This document shows positions 1 through 13,600 of a DNA stretch of 64,000 nucleotides, one piece after another. How positions within the stretch are numbered: position 1 is the first letter of the stretch; each line of letters begins with the position of its first letter. A model generated the notes under the pieces. The model made no database searches and had not been told where the DNA came from. It worked only from the letters and a program-made list of their open reading frames with translations. Origin of the DNA: Pomacea canaliculata (Eukaryota > Mollusca > Gastropoda > Architaenioglossa > Ampullariidae); NCBI RefSeq assembly GCF_003073045.1, contig NC_037597.1, forward strand, positions 22,706,158 through 22,770,157, read 5' to 3'. A program made the position numbers and the translations under genes.

Positions 1-443
1 ATCATCATCAGCTATGTTGAAATTTGGCATGGCGTGACTTCAATACTACTCAACTTTGGATGTTTGGTGAAAGGTGTTGTCACAAGTAATTGCAAAGTTC
101 TAGATACCAATTTACCAATTTGTTCAGCGAAAAACAAACTCTCCAAAAGTACCTGACACATGAATGTTATTTTTCAATGGGTTTTTCATGGATGCATGTC
201 AAAGTTTACTATATTTTTCCAACAAACATTTTTCTCCTAACCCTTAAACACTTTTATGACATTTGTATTTACATTCACAATGTTACAAACATTTAAATCA
301 AATGGAAGAATAGTATTTAAAAAATCAAACTTTAACAATTAAAAAGGCTTAATGTTATTAAATTTTATTACAGAGACATGAAAATCATAAAAATGAAAGG
401 ATGATTTTCAAAATACTGTTGATCAAAGAAAGGTAGCACTTAC

Positions 444-2979
444 AGGAAAACCCAGTTTCTGTACTATTCTTGCATATTTTCTAGCAGCCAGCTTTGCCAT
501 CTCCTCACTGAACAAAAATAAACAGTATCTGACAAACTATTCATGACATAAATTAATTATATAACTTGGCCTGCCTACTCCCTGAAGTTGACATGATATA
601 AGCACACTTTGTCTGCTGCAGCTGTTATGGCCCCTACAATGTAATGCAAATTAGGGAGAACATTTGCAGTTCCCTTAAAAATTAACTAGCAGATTGTCAA
701 TTTCAGAGTAAATGTCAGAATGTAAGAATAAAATGTAAATGAAAAGTGTCTTACATGCAGACTGATGACTTATTGTTATAAATTTCTATAGAGAACAAAC
801 ACGACGAAAAATGAGCAAAAAAATATATATATATACCTCTTGGCTCCAGTGCACACCATTTTGCCAGAACTAAAAATAAGAGCTGTAGTTCGTGGCTCTC
901 GAATACGCATGATGACAGCAGCAAAACGTTTAGGATTGTATTCTGCGTTTCTTGCATGAAGTGCAATTTTTTTCAGATCTAACTTGCAATCTAGATTTAC
1001 TGTACAAACAATGTTCCTGAAAAACAAAAAGACAAACTTAGTGAATTTTAAAAATATAAACTTTTTAAAAACATTTGTTTCAAAACCTATAAAATTAAGT
1101 GCTACAAAATTAAACACCAGTTATAAATATAGGATTGTATACATGTCAGTGCCAAGTATATTTACAGGGAATAATTCACACAGGCATAAGAATAAGACAA
1201 GAAAAAAAACTGCCTGAAACTTATGATTTGTGATCTACCACAGAATGATCAAACTAACCAAAGCACCACCATTATAATTATAATTAGGTTAAAACATGCA
1301 AAAAGTTTTTTTAAATTTAAACTACGATGTTGATTTTTTTAATATGTTTGGCAGAAAGCATCAAGCTGCTCATTCTGTGTACATGTATGCAGGACCAATA
1401 GACTGAAGCTGTTCTGTTGTTTCGGTGGTGCAACTTTTAAATGCGACAGTGTGCAAATCAATGTAGTTCACATATAAGCCTGAACCATGATTTTATGAGT
1501 CTATTTGGTACAGCAGAGATGAATATGAGGTGGTATTGTTGTTGCGCTTCAGAGTTGCCTCTAACTGCCCTCTGGGATAAATAAAATCTTATTGTATCTC
1601 ACGTTGCATAAAGGGGAGCCAGTCATTTACTCATACCGTTTCGCCCCACACCAAAAGTCAATTCATCTCACATAGGTCCATTTTGTTCCAAGACAGAAAA
1701 GTAAAATCATCCCAAGCCCAAAAAAGCAGTCGAAGACTGATGAAAAAAGTAGCGACTAACGTCAAATGTTACCAACGCCAGACCAGTCCAGAGGCGGTTT
1801 AAAATAGGTTTCACAACTGACCACACTGGTATTGGTGCACTATATTCTAGTGACCTATGACCTGCATAAATATACAGGCACTTAATTCATTTTTTAAATT
1901 AATGATGCCACAAGGAATCGTTTCCTATTTGTAGGTCTATTTTTCATGCCTTTATATTGGAGACTTACTGCAGCTGTGGCCTTATTCCAGATCCTTCAGA
2001 TGCTGGTGTTGCTGGTGAAATAGGTGTCATAGGCCCACCTGGAGTGGGTGTAGGAGGGTACAGGCTTGCATTGGATGGAGGTAGAACAGGATTTGGTGTT
2101 GATCCAATATTAAAGCTAAGTGCTGGCGATAAAAGTGCAGGACTCTAAACAAAGAAAATATAATTTAATTAAGAAAAGATATAGCTTACAAAAAATGTAA
2201 TACAAAGTGACTGACAAAAAATTGGGAGCCTCTCAAAGATAGATATTAAAGGCCTCTTAAATTTTTTTTCTCTGTGATCATGTGAGGCAAATGTTTAATA
2301 AAATCACTATAGTTGTTGAAATACAGTGTACTCAATAAGCCTCTCTTTTTCTAGAGGAAAAAAGTAATATCTTCATTATTGGAGGTTCATGCATGAATGA
2401 GAGGGTGTAGGTACTGAATGTCGTGTACATTTACACATTATTTGTATGTGTATATGCTGTATGTTTGTGTGTAGTGCTTTGTAAGCCAAAGAAAAATTTT
2501 CATCTTGGACTATGCTTTGCACAGACAATGAAGATTCATTTGACTTGATTTTAACAATTTGAAAAAAATTAAGATGCAGCTGAGTCTCCACAGAGCTAAG
2601 TCTGACCAGTGTAGTGTTTGCCTAGAACCTGCTGCCCATTAAACCTCATTCTTCTGCTATTTACATGACTGCTGAAGGATAAAATGGGATCTGAACTTTG
2701 AAGTCTCAGGCAAGTGTAGGGGGTCATATCTGCCAGCCACATTTGCATCAAACTGTTAAAGGCAATGTATATATAATTTCGTCTGTACAAATTCGTGAAA
2801 GTCTACTATGAACATTTACTAATTATGGCGTCATGAAGAATTACAGCGTAGAAATATTTTCATCATTATTATAATTCTAAAATCTTGAATACAATACTGA
2901 TACAACAATCTACGAGTACCTGACTCTGTGGCTGTGGTGTAAGGCCCGTTCCGTACGATGAAAATGGTCCTCCGTCCAT
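444..2979 (-). CDS. TBP: TATA-box-binding protein, 5' part (4 exons, partial)
   Basis: General transcription factor that binds the TATA box as the core of TFIID and serves all three nuclear polymerases. Minus-strand exons read 2979-2920 (start [20 protein letters not shown]), 2144-1969 (Pro/Ser/Thr-rich N-terminal region), 1016-837 and 507-444, joined by GT-AG introns in agreeing phase: 480 nt or 160 codons. The last two exons encode the first half of the conserved saddle, including [49 protein letters not shown] and [16 protein letters not shown], nearly textbook animal TBP. The second half of the saddle lies beyond the left edge. The N-terminal region lacks the long polyglutamine tract of vertebrates. 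The start is the first ATG giving the typical MD..PF N-terminus; a short upstream ATG (three codons, then stop) lies just before it, and TTTTTAG near 3009 may be a 5'-UTR acceptor. Identification is very secure. Confidence 0.95.
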
Positions 2980-4010
2980 ATTTTTGAATGGGTATTCAAA
3001 TAAACATCTAAAAATAATTAAAATATTAACTAGCTTACACTAAAATATTGCCTACAACATGAATTTCTTCGCAGTGAACCTTTTCTTTGAACATAGACGA
3101 TGCAGACTAACGCCAAGTCCCACAGAGAATTTTCAGTAAACATAAGTGCGTTCATTGAACCATTCAAAATTTTAAAAAAGGAGAACACTAATCTGATCCA
3201 ATAAATAAATCACTTCAATCAGTATGTCTAAAAAGCGCTCATTTTAGGCGTCTTTGCATCCAACAAATACGCGAGATGCGGAGTGAGCGAAAGCGACATG
3301 CAACAGTGATACCGCTCTCTCAACCAGAAGTATACCCAGATCGGGACGAAGTTGCCAACAGACATTCGGCAGAAAAAAAGCGTATAAACTGTGACTGGTC
3401 AAAATGTTCTTAAAAAGTATTTATTTTGATTTACATCAGGAAAATTATATTATTACCTTACCAACATGTTCGTTACTTGTAAAATATAAACATCTATCGT
3501 CATATTCCAATCATCGACAATAATGTGCGCTAAAGACGATCGATAGTATAGATGAAGTCCTTGGAGATACATCACAATGAATAACGCTCACAGCAAGAGA
3601 TTTTTCTTTACAACCAATATACACATTCAGTATAACAACTCATCTCTAGAGAGAATGTCGCTCAATGTTCTGTTTGCGTGTGGTGCACTCGCAAGAGATC
3701 AATTATATGGATAAAAAGCGAATGAGAACAGCTAGAGGTTTGACCACGGACTTGTATTATATGCCAGCTAGCTGCGGTTTGACTGAATATCCATCAGATG
3801 GCTAATTTTTCTTTATATAGTGCGTGCTAGGTCTTTCACTGACATATGATCACACGAGATTTTTTTTCTTTCATTGGCATCTATTCGAACAGATCGATCG
3901 ATCTCTCCAATAAGGCGACCCAGAGATGAAAATTTGCGCGAACATTAGCTATACAGACAGTTCTACTGCACATGCATGACAAAAACATGTTTATATAAGT
4001 ATAGTTTATT
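2980..4010 (-). promoter_or_regulatory. TBP upstream region and probable 5' UTR
   Basis: No coding region is seen here. A good minus-strand donor (GTTG|GTAAGG, exon side ending near 3462) faces the acceptor near 3009, so a non-coding first exon of TBP may lie around 3462-3600. No clear TATA box could be assigned. The stretch is inferred to hold the TBP promoter. Confidence 0.35.
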
Positions 4011-4035
4011 AGTAGGATGGAAGACAGCAGGAAGA

Positions 4036-4470
4036 ATGCCGAGAATTTCGGTTTTCAGTGGTGCGCAGCAGCCAAAGGACAGCGAAGCTTCGTACGAACT
4101 GTGGAAGTTCGAAGTCAACTGTGTTCAGGCGGACGCAGCGTATGACCGGCCTGCAGTTTTAGAGGCGGTGCACCGATCACTGCGAGATGAGGGCGCTGGA
4201 GTGGCCATGCGCCTTTGATGTCAACCCCTTGGCAGACAGCATCCTCTCTAATTAGTTCGACTCTCTGTGCGGCACTGTGAGAGGTGGCGAGGACCTGCTG
4301 GCAGACTTTTACGCGGCCAAACAGCAACGATCAAAGAGGATGTGGCGACGTGGGCGATGTGCCAAGGGCCGGAGGGGTACACAGCGGCGGAGCAACCAGC
4401 GCGCCCCACCCGCCCCAACCGGCGTGCACAAGAAATGATATGACTTGCTGGCAGTGCGGGAGGTTAGGCC
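4036..4470 (+). pseudogene. Decayed Ty3/Gypsy-type gag fragment
   Basis: The reading frame from 4036 gives FSGAQQPKDSEASYELWKFE followed by an arginine-rich RSLR motif, a pattern seen in Gypsy-type and PNMA/ZCCHC12-like gag proteins. It stops at 4218. Further gag-like residues (FDSLCGTVRGGEDLLADFYA) follow after a stop, and a frame change leads to CWQCGRLG at 4444-4469, the first half of a CCHC zinc knuckle. Stops and frameshifts show that it is not functional. No protease, reverse transcriptase or clear LTRs were recognised nearby. The knuckle is cut by the hAT-like element that starts at 4470. Confidence 0.7.
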
Positions 4471-4787
4471 AGTGGTTCTCAAAGTATTTCGGACCGAGGA
4501 CCACGTACTTTACTTAAGTAAAAAATATGGCGGACCACCAATTCAAGTCCTAAAAATCAGTCTGTACTATGAATTTCAAATTTAAATTGCCGCATTTGTT
4601 TCATTACAATTCAAAACTAAATGTCCTTTTGTGACAGTAATATAGTAATAAGTTGACATAAAACTACGTATACCCCGTTCTTTGTAATTAAAATTTTAAT
4701 GCGAGAAATACGAACATCACTTTGCTGACATATGACGACTGTCAGCCGCGGACCACCTGCACTATGTCCGCGTAGATTGAACCACTG
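4470..4787. mobile_element. hAT-like MITE inserted in the gag zinc knuckle
   Basis: A 318-bp non-coding element begins CAGTGGTTCTCAA and ends TTGAACCACTG, so the termini are inverted repeats of the CAGTGGTTC type common in hAT (Charlie-like) MITEs. Just inside, GGACCGAGGACCAC on the left and GCGGACCACC on the right are the usual subterminal motif. The flanking octamers ggttaggc (4462-4469) and gcttagag (4788-4795) match at five of eight positions and may be a decayed 8-bp target-site duplication. It encodes no transposase. Confidence 0.75.
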
Positions 4788-4869
4788 GCTTAGAGCATGG
4801 AGTGACATGCCGAGGACGACATTTCTTTATTGGGGCGGGGTGTATATATAGTAGGATGGAAGACAGCAC

Positions 4870-7590
4870 GCACATACACGCACACAAGGAGGGAGGCTGG
4901 CGATGGGGGGTGGTCGCTGGCCGGGTGACAGCTCCGTGACAGAGGGAGAGCGGGAGAGGTCGGCCAGCAACAGGGTGCAGGATGTGGTTGGGAGGGGTGG
5001 AGGATGAAGAAAGCGGGGAGAGAGCGAAGTGAGCGGCCGGGCAGTACGTGTTGTCTGGGACTGATCGGTGTGTGAAAGCACATTTCATTGCGAGCTGAGT
5101 AGATAGTGGTAGGTCAACCTGTTACATAAGTACTGTATTCGTCTCAACAGCTGTATGTCATTCTCAACTCTGCGTAATGCATGCGTTCGATCATCGAATG
5201 AATAAATGCGCGCGCAATCATAGGTATAGCGTTGGAGGGGGAAGGGTCGATCGCATGCTCGCCCGTAGAGACAGTATACGTATATGTATGCATCACTTGC
5301 AGTCACAAAAGTTTTTCTTTAATGAGCAGGCCATTTATGTGTTACTCGCATAACTATATACAACCTATATGTAAGCGTACATTTCATGTGTCTTTTCTTC
5401 GACAGTTATAAGCACCTTTCGTGCGAGCGTATGTGTGTGTGTGCGCGTGCGCAAAATGCTGATCGAAAGTTTTCTATTTTTGTATAGGCGATAATTAAGA
5501 ACGCTCGCGCAACGTACGTGAGTATATAGTCATGTGGTGAGTTGATTTCACCACTGGCATTTTGCGAAGGAGACTTTCGATTATATAAATATTAATAATT
5601 GTAGGCTAATTAACTATCGCATAACATTCAGTTTTCAAATAAGCGTGAAACTTTGACATTATAGTCACATGATTTCTGTAATCCAATGAAATATAACAAT
5701 GAATTTGAGAAACGGCGGACAACTCCTGTCTAAAAAATTCTAGCTCCAAGAGTGCGATATAACGAGAAAATATAGGGTTGACTATCACGGTTTTCGTTTT
5801 CATCTGTTTCCAGGCTGAAGAATAGAATAGGTCATCGTCTCAGTGAGTAAGCATTAAAGAAAATAAAGGACAATATTATATTAATCGCTTTGTCCATAAT
5901 GGTCATAGTCCTATAGATCATATTAAGTACAGAGATAGACGTAATGCTAACGTTTAGTTTGCTTTTGTAAGCATTTACTGTATAATATATAGTTTTGGCC
6001 CAGGTGTGATCAGAAAGTATCAGCATCCCCCCCCCTTTTTTTTAGGAATGTATGAAGAAGATTATATTTTTAAGATATGATTAAATAAATAATTTACTGT
6101 ACGCTAACCTCCTACTGAATTGAGACGATGATTGAGAACCACACTGTAGGAGAATCCGCTTTTTAAGTTTAGTCAAAGGCCAGTAATGTTAATACTATAT
6201 TTCCGTTTCTGAGTCCAGTGAAAAATATATAGTTCGCCGTCCAATTGGATCCAACATGATATAACAGATCATAAATATATAATAAGCAAAAAGCAAATCT
6301 GCATGAGTTAAAAAATCGCATGCAATTATTAGCGTTGTATATTTTAACTTTTGAGTGTTGTGGACAACAGGTTTTAGGCCACAGTGAACAGTACATTTAA
6401 TTATGGGTAGAGTTTTCAATAAGTCCACTCCTTGCATCTCACATATAATTAATTGCCATTTATAAGGTCTGGTTCCCTTCCCTCCATAAGTTTTCAGCAT
6501 TTCTTATTAATTGTTGTGCAGTATGTGTCCAGCAAAGTCTTTGGCATGTCTATTTATGAACATTTGGATTCATTATTCTGATTAAAAATATTATTTTATA
6601 AGAGTGTTTCTAAAATACTTCATTTATGTAGCTTAGTGTTTATAATAGCTCATAATATAAAGCATTATCTGTAGGATTAGAGAAAAATTGCCATATTTAG
6701 CATGTGAAGGTTTCCTCTTTACCCCTACAACAGGTCTGATGAGAGTGGGGTGGACGGGGGTCTGGTATACACAGGCCCCAGGCCTGTGAAGGGGGCCCGA
6801 CCTTGATCAGTGGAGTTTTTTCCTTCTTTTCTTTTAAGGAAAAGTTGACAGAACATTCATCACACTGAGGATTTCTTTTTTCTGTGGTATACTACAAGTT
6901 TGATCCTTTACCATCATTTTTCCTCATTTACTAACCACTCACATGTAAACAACTCTATGTAAAAGTAGGAATGTAGATCCTAGTGCTCTTGTCCTAATGT
7001 TTGCAGTTGATATTACGCTACTGAATGAAATGGGATAATGCCAATCGAGTCGTAAACATATTGTTTTATGTTGGGGAAACTTATTTGAAATTACAAGGGG
7101 CCAGGAGAGGTCTGCTATCTTCCAAGACAGTCGAAAGGGGTGATCCTTGTCAGCTGCTGTGCCTGTGTCTATTTTGCCCCAGCAACCAGTACCAGTAAAG
7201 GGACGAATGAACATCTCTCTCTCACCCCCCACCCCACACACACACACACATATGCACACAATTAATTAACCCTTTGCAGTTAGCAAGTTGTGCTATTGTT
7301 TCTATACTTGCTATTGATGAAAGTAATTTGGTGCTGTTATTTCTGTTGCACATATGGTTATCCATGCAGTCTTGTCTCTAACAAGGATTAAGAGGTGTCC
7401 ATAGCTGCCATCAACAAAAGCATGATGAAATGAACAAGCATATAATTTATTGTTAAATCTTAATTATGATCTGATCTTTGTGACTTCTTTAAGAAATAGC
7501 ATAGTATGTTTATTCAAATGTTGATAATGATATTTATATTGTTTTAGAATTTATAATTGTCGTAGAGTAATGGATTCTTTTGATTTGGTG
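4870..7590. other. Intergenic stretch, no gene seen
   Basis: The part near 4870-5100 is unusually purine/GC-rich and may continue the retrotransposon remnant. The rest is AT-rich without a supportable gene. A short (CA)n run lies near 7235-7258. The right end, with an acceptor-like TGTGCAG ending at 7595, is probably the last 5'-UTR intron of the next gene. Small open frames here show no family resemblance. Confidence 0.5.
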
Positions 7591-7604
7591 TGCAGCAAAT
7601 GTAG

Positions 7605-10600
7605 ATGAGCAGCTTAAAAATGGAACTACTAAGAGATTCTTCACTTCTCTCCTCCATACAAGACAAAGCATACAGCAAAGGCAGCAGTGATCAAGAGTGC
7701 ATTGATGATGTCTGCTATGCTCTGATTGCTGGTCAAAATAATTCTTCAACAGAAGTCATATTAGATATTGGAAGTCCTTCCAGAGAGCTTGAATTTCTAT
7801 CCTCTTTGGATCCTCTGCATGGATGGAATAACCCATTAACAGGTGATAAGGACAGAGATGTTGCTGATGTACATGAAGTTGAAACTGTTGAAGAGTGGCA
7901 AGACAGGTATGCAGCTGCAGTGGATGAAGACCAAAAAGCATCCATTAGTCCACTAAATATTGTGCAAGGACAATACATGCTATCAGACACTGGACTTATG
8001 AATAATCTAGTAAAGTTGCCTGATGAACAGTTGCTCCCATGGAAATACTTTTTTCCCAGAGCTAATAAACAAAGAAAATTCTCTTCTAATGAGATCATAC
8101 CTGCAGCTGCAACATCTTTTACAGTTATCCAGTCTTCAGGTCTTGTGCCCCTTGTTATGAATAATTCAACCAAACCAGTTTTAATTCAGTCCACAGAAGA
8201 AGGAAGCTCTGAAGCATCATACTTAAATGAAACCTCAACTTGCGATGTTGCTACGACTGTGCACATGAACACTAGTTTTTGTTGTCCTGGTGGAAGAGAT
8301 TTTCTTGGAGTGTCAGCCAGCAGTGACAAAACAGTTTTGACAAAATCTCAGGATAAAGGGGGACATTGTAACAGCAGTGTTCATAATGCAACCATCTTCC
8401 CTTACTCAGTTAATTCTGCTTGTCACCTCCAGAATAAGAATATTGCCGAGAAAACAGGTCTTGGATCTCAGGGTGACAATGATGATCTTGTTTCAAATGC
8501 TAGATTGGGGACTAAATCTAGAAAATCCTTGGAGAATAGTAGAGGAAAGCCATCTTCAACACATATTTTTGAATCTAAAATGGCAAACCCAACAAAACAT
8601 AAGTTATGCCTGGTTGGAGGAGCCAAAGAAGAGTTGAAGAAACGAAGACTCCTGCACTACTTGCTGCCTGTTTTGCCAAATGAAGCTGATTCATCAGCAC
8701 AAGTCCCCTGCAGCAGTTCTGGAAGCATATGCCTGACTACTGGAACTTCAGATGTAAATGTCAGAAATGAAACCATAGCAGTGCCGTTTAGAGCAGTACA
8801 ATACTTTGACAAGGTCTACATAACAGAGACAGAATTAAAGAATTCAGAAGAAGACTTAATGAATCGACACTATGAGATTGAAAGGGAGAGTATAGAAAGT
8901 GTAAGCAGAGCCATGTCTAAAGTAACTAAACTAGCATCACGTTATGATGGCCATGGAATTCCTGTAAAAGGAAGGAAAGGAATATTTTTCTGTAAGAAAA
9001 AAGATTTTAGTAAGAAGACAGTACGACAACTTCTCATGTCATGCAGTACTGAACGAGACTTGGAAAAGGATGACACAATCAATTCTCAAAGTACAAAGTA
9101 TTTTTCAGAGAATGATAAATGCACACCCAAAGACGCTAGCAAGATGAGCAGAGGTTTGGCAGAAGGATCAGCAGCTGTTGAATCTCATGAGAACACATAT
9201 TGTTCAGAGATTTGTACATTGCCAACCACAGAAGAATCAGAGAATTTGAACACCTCCATGGAAGCTGATCTCAATGAAAGAACAGACCCCAGCATTGCTG
9301 GCTCTGGCTGCCTTCCAGTTGTTGAAAAGTGGAGAGACTTGCATAACACGATCACAGTGCAGAGCTGTGAAAAGGAAGAACTGTATAAAAAGCCATTCAT
9401 CTTAATAGTGCATGAATCATGCCAACATCCTGGAGACTCAGAAGGTGATGCAAGTAAGAATGTGCTTGATGCAGGAGACCCCACCAGTCTCCAGCTTAAT
9501 CAACCATGTAGTTTCTCAGACGAATGCCTGGTGAAGGAAAATGCTGTTGAAAACAAATCTGTCATTCAGGTACAGACCCCATGTGAAGTCTCTAACATGG
9601 CCAGTGTCTGTTCAAGAGATAGTTGGTTGCATTCTTCTTTTGCTTCTGAAAATGGAGCAGCAGATAGCAGTTACGCAGGATATCTTGATCTGGATGCGCT
9701 TCTTGATTTTCAGGATTTGGATTTATTCTGTGAGGAAGACATTTTTGATAAAGAAAATGTAAAGGAAAAACCTGATGGAAATAAAATGGCCAGGGAATTA
9801 GAGATTTTGACTACAGGAAAACAGAATGGAGCCACTATTGAAGAATGTTCTCACAAACCAAGCCATTTAAGATATTCAGGAGCAGATGACAAAGACTTTA
9901 GCTGTATGAATGAAACTTTAGCAGTTCAGTTAACAGGTGATGATCAGCATTTTAAGGGAAATAAAAAATCACATGTGCCAGACTTTCTTGAACTTGCTGA
10001 TGCCATCATGCAGATAGAAGAAGACCAGTTACAAAAACTACAAGAGTTTGAATTGCAGCATTTGGACACAGATAGTCAGTGCAAGCATACCCAACCTTTA
10101 GTGCCAGAAACACAGGTTCAGGGAGTGCAGAGTGGATCAGAGCCGATGAACGTAGAAGTGGATGAAGCTTTACATCATTCCATAAACAAACAAAATCATT
10201 TGGAAAAATCTGAGTATGTTCATGATGCATGCTTGGGCTCCGCGCTTGAGTTTCACTTAAATCAAGACAAAGAGCAGCTTACCAAAGACAGTGTTGAAAC
10301 ACAGAGCAAAACTGATTTGTTCATTATCCAGGACTTTTTAGATCCAGATAAAGATCAAGCTGCTTCCTCATCATCTTATAGTGATCCTCTTGATGTTTGG
10401 ATGGAAGAAAGTTTACCTCCTCTGCCTCCATGTGCACTGTTTCTCTCAAAGCCTGAGCACCATGGTAACAGCACATATGACTGGCTTGACATGAACTTTT
10501 TGCACAAAACTGCAGAAGAAAATCCAGGTGAGAGTACCTTCTCCTCTTTGGATTGTGACTTCTGGACAGCAGATTGTGAAGATTGTTTTGTTCAGCATCT

Positions 10601-13600
10601 TGAAAATATTCCTCAGACACATGTAGAAAAAATGGATTGTGATGTCAGTGGACTACGTGAACATGCTTCAGAAAGCATTTTTCTGCAAGACTCCAGCAAC
10701 GTCATTGTTGTGCATTCTTCTGTGGGTGCAGAACTGTCTCCTGGAATTGCAACAGCTGATAGCAATAGATGCACAAGCCCCCTGTCTTGTAATTCTGTAT
10801 CTTTGCAGTTACCATTTTCAGATTTACCGATGGATTTTACTTTTCTCAGGCCTTTATCTTCACAATCACCAACTACCATTTCAAGCTGTGTTTCTAAAGA
10901 AGGAGAAGAGTGCAATTCCATGTATAGAGAAGAGGAAAATTATAATGTTGAAAACATTCAGGGAGTTGAGAATGCACTTATAACGCCTATGACAAATGAT
11001 TCTGTGCCAAAGGTGAGAACACAGGGTTATAAGACTCCATTACTCGATGTGGATTTGAAGGTAGCTGCGAATGAAAATGGCTCTTGCATGACTAGTGTGG
11101 GTGATGTTTTGCAATCTGCAGGTTTCAATATGATTGGCACTGATGGCATGAAGGATGATTCCCAAACAATATCTGTGGAGCATGAAATTACCTCTGGCAT
11201 AACTAGTATGACTAGTGATGCTTTGCATTCGTTGTGCATGCAGCATGTTAAAGGCTCATGTGTTAGCATGAGTGAAAAATGTCCTCCCGTTGGCACTGCA
11301 ATTTACTCTGCAAAAGTAATCAACCCTTCAACTGTCATGAGTGTTGTGTGTCCTGATTTGACATCATCGTCTGCTTTGCAGTCCTTTTCTGCTGATAATG
11401 GTTCACACCATGAAAATACATGTAGAACAGAATCTGTGGGACTGAGGCACCCCAATGACATAACAGCAACCACAAAAGACTGTTTTGTTACATCATACAA
11501 TAAATGTCAGTCTCATCCAGTCTTAATCCCGCCCATTTCTGCCGCATCCACACTTCCTTCTTCAAGATCTTTAGCCCATTCTTTGCCTGTTAAGGAGCCT
11601 CTACCAGTGTCTTCTTCATTTATTACATCATGGTCATCGTCAGAGTTTCTGGTAAGCCATGTTCCTCCTTCTCAGTACAACCCTGCCTGCCCATGCCACC
11701 CTCCTAGTACTGTCTGCTATGGTGGTGGGACAGATGTTACGGGTAGCTTCCCTTGTGTGCCTTTTCACCCTTCCATGCTGGACTGTCAGTACCTTTACGC
11801 ACACCCTCCTGTTCTGGCTTGCCCCTCTGATCAGATACAGACCCCAAGTATCACCGAATCAGGTTGGTATATGTTTTGTACATCATGCACAATTGCACAG
11901 CTTTAATACATGTATGACTGGGTTTTTTTTGCCTTAACTTATTGATGAGCTGTTTCCAGTTGTTAATGAAATATATAGGAGGTTATTCGACTTCCTTTCT
12001 ATTGGTGTGCTTTGAGTGTACGCGGTAGAGGAATGAATTTAGACAGCTTTCCCTGTATATCACAACACCCATGTCTGTAAAATTCTAAGCCTGATAAACA
12101 ACATATATGAAATAGATCCTGTCTGTTTGATTTGAAATGGTCTGCATTTAATTGAAACCATTGAGCTTTGGAAGGTGTAGGAAGAGCACTCAATGTTGGA
12201 AATGCTTTAGGTCTTTGATTGATATCCTGTGGTAACCGTATGCCTTTTAGTATATCAGATTTGGACTTTTACAGACATAACATGTTGCGTATTTCAAGAG
12301 ATTGCAGTAAACCTGGGTCTTGGTGTTTTGTGTTGTGTAGATGCTTAATGCTATGCCATCTAATCTTAGCTTTGCAGCATGTTTAGATGCTTTCCTAAAG
12401 CTTTTTTTATTTTTGGAGTATATGTGATCACTTTTGTATGATTTTCTGAAATTTAAAGCATCATATCATTTATCATGCCTCAACGTGGCAGGCTTGTACA
12501 GGTATGATCCCGCTCCTAGGGACTACCACATGGTAGAAATGAATTCTTTGTCTGCTAACCAGCATAGAGGCAGGGTGGTTAATAGAGGGGCTATACCAAC
12601 AGAACAGTTTCCCATTAGAGGCCTGAGCATAGGCAACTTCTTGGTAAGTATACTGTGATGATTTGCTCAGAAACATGCTCAAAGTCTTTGTAGAATATTA
12701 TTACAGCTCTAAATAAATTTAAAGATCAAAGCAAACTGAACATTGATGGAAGTTGTAAATAATTATAGCTTCTTCAGAAACTTATTTATTTCCATACTTA
12801 TAAAATTATATCCTTATATTTTTTTATAATATCAAACTGTTCATCTCCACTTGATCAAGAACACAAACGGGAAAAGATATTGTTAGATTGGCATCAGATT
12901 GATTAAAGCATATAGAAGAAATACCAATGTGCTGATTGCAATTTCTCCAGCCTTATACACAGCAAAAATAAGAAAAATAAATAAAAGCGTATAATTGCAC
13001 TGAAAATAACATTATGATTAAGAAAAATCCTGTTGTAAATACTGATTGATACATTCATTGGTATGTTCTTGAATGCAGCTTCCCATCTGTGTATGGAAGA
13101 AGTGTGTGTGTGTTTTACAATTACAAACATGGAATCTAGCAAAGCTATCTATAGTTCCTTGTATAGCTATTAGTAATTTGTTTCTGAGTATGAGTGAGGC
13201 TGGTTTGTTTGGACACCTTAGCATTTCTTTTAAGCTCCTTTATTCAGGACATAGCTTAACAGATTGATTCATTTTGCAGTTCTCTGTTGATGAAGAGAAT
13301 AAGTCTGCAAACACTTGCAAGCTGAAGTTGGTTTTCTGGAAGAGGTCAGCAGAGTATTGGATGTTTTTCTATGATGAGAAATGACCACTTTACTAGGTTT
13401 AACAGTAAACAGAATGTGCTTTCTGAGATGCATACAATTATTTAAATTTTTGCAGGACGCTTTATTATGAGATGCATGTTGGGAGAATGAATGCTGACTT
13501 CCCACATGAGTCTGTTGTGGTTGATGTCCCTTTTGACAACATTGTTGGTCTCTGGGGACGAGACAAGGAATTTTTGATAGAAGTCAATGCTGTTCCAAGG

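Larger units (their letters stand above)
4011..4868 (+). repeat. 19-bp direct repeat flanking the gag remnant
   Basis: AGTAGGATGGAAGACAGCA occurs at 4011-4029, just before the gag start, and again at 4850-4868, beyond the MITE. Both copies follow a TATATA-rich stretch. They may be remnants of duplicated retrotransposon leader or LTR sequence; the matching stretch is too short to define an LTR. Confidence 0.45.

Noticed and set aside
1535..1610. SINE-like tail (GGGATAAATAAAATCTTATTG)
   Set aside because: Suggestive of a LINE or SINE 3' end, but too short and without a recognisable head or target duplication, and it lies in a TBP intron.
4762..5088. Overlapping minus-strand Pro/Ser/His-rich frames
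   Set aside because: They come from a purine-rich stretch next to a dead retrotransposon, with three frames open at once and no family resemblance.
7733..8173. Minus-strand 146-codon frame
   Set aside because: It lies wholly antisense to the large first exon of the CXC-domain gene, which has far better support.
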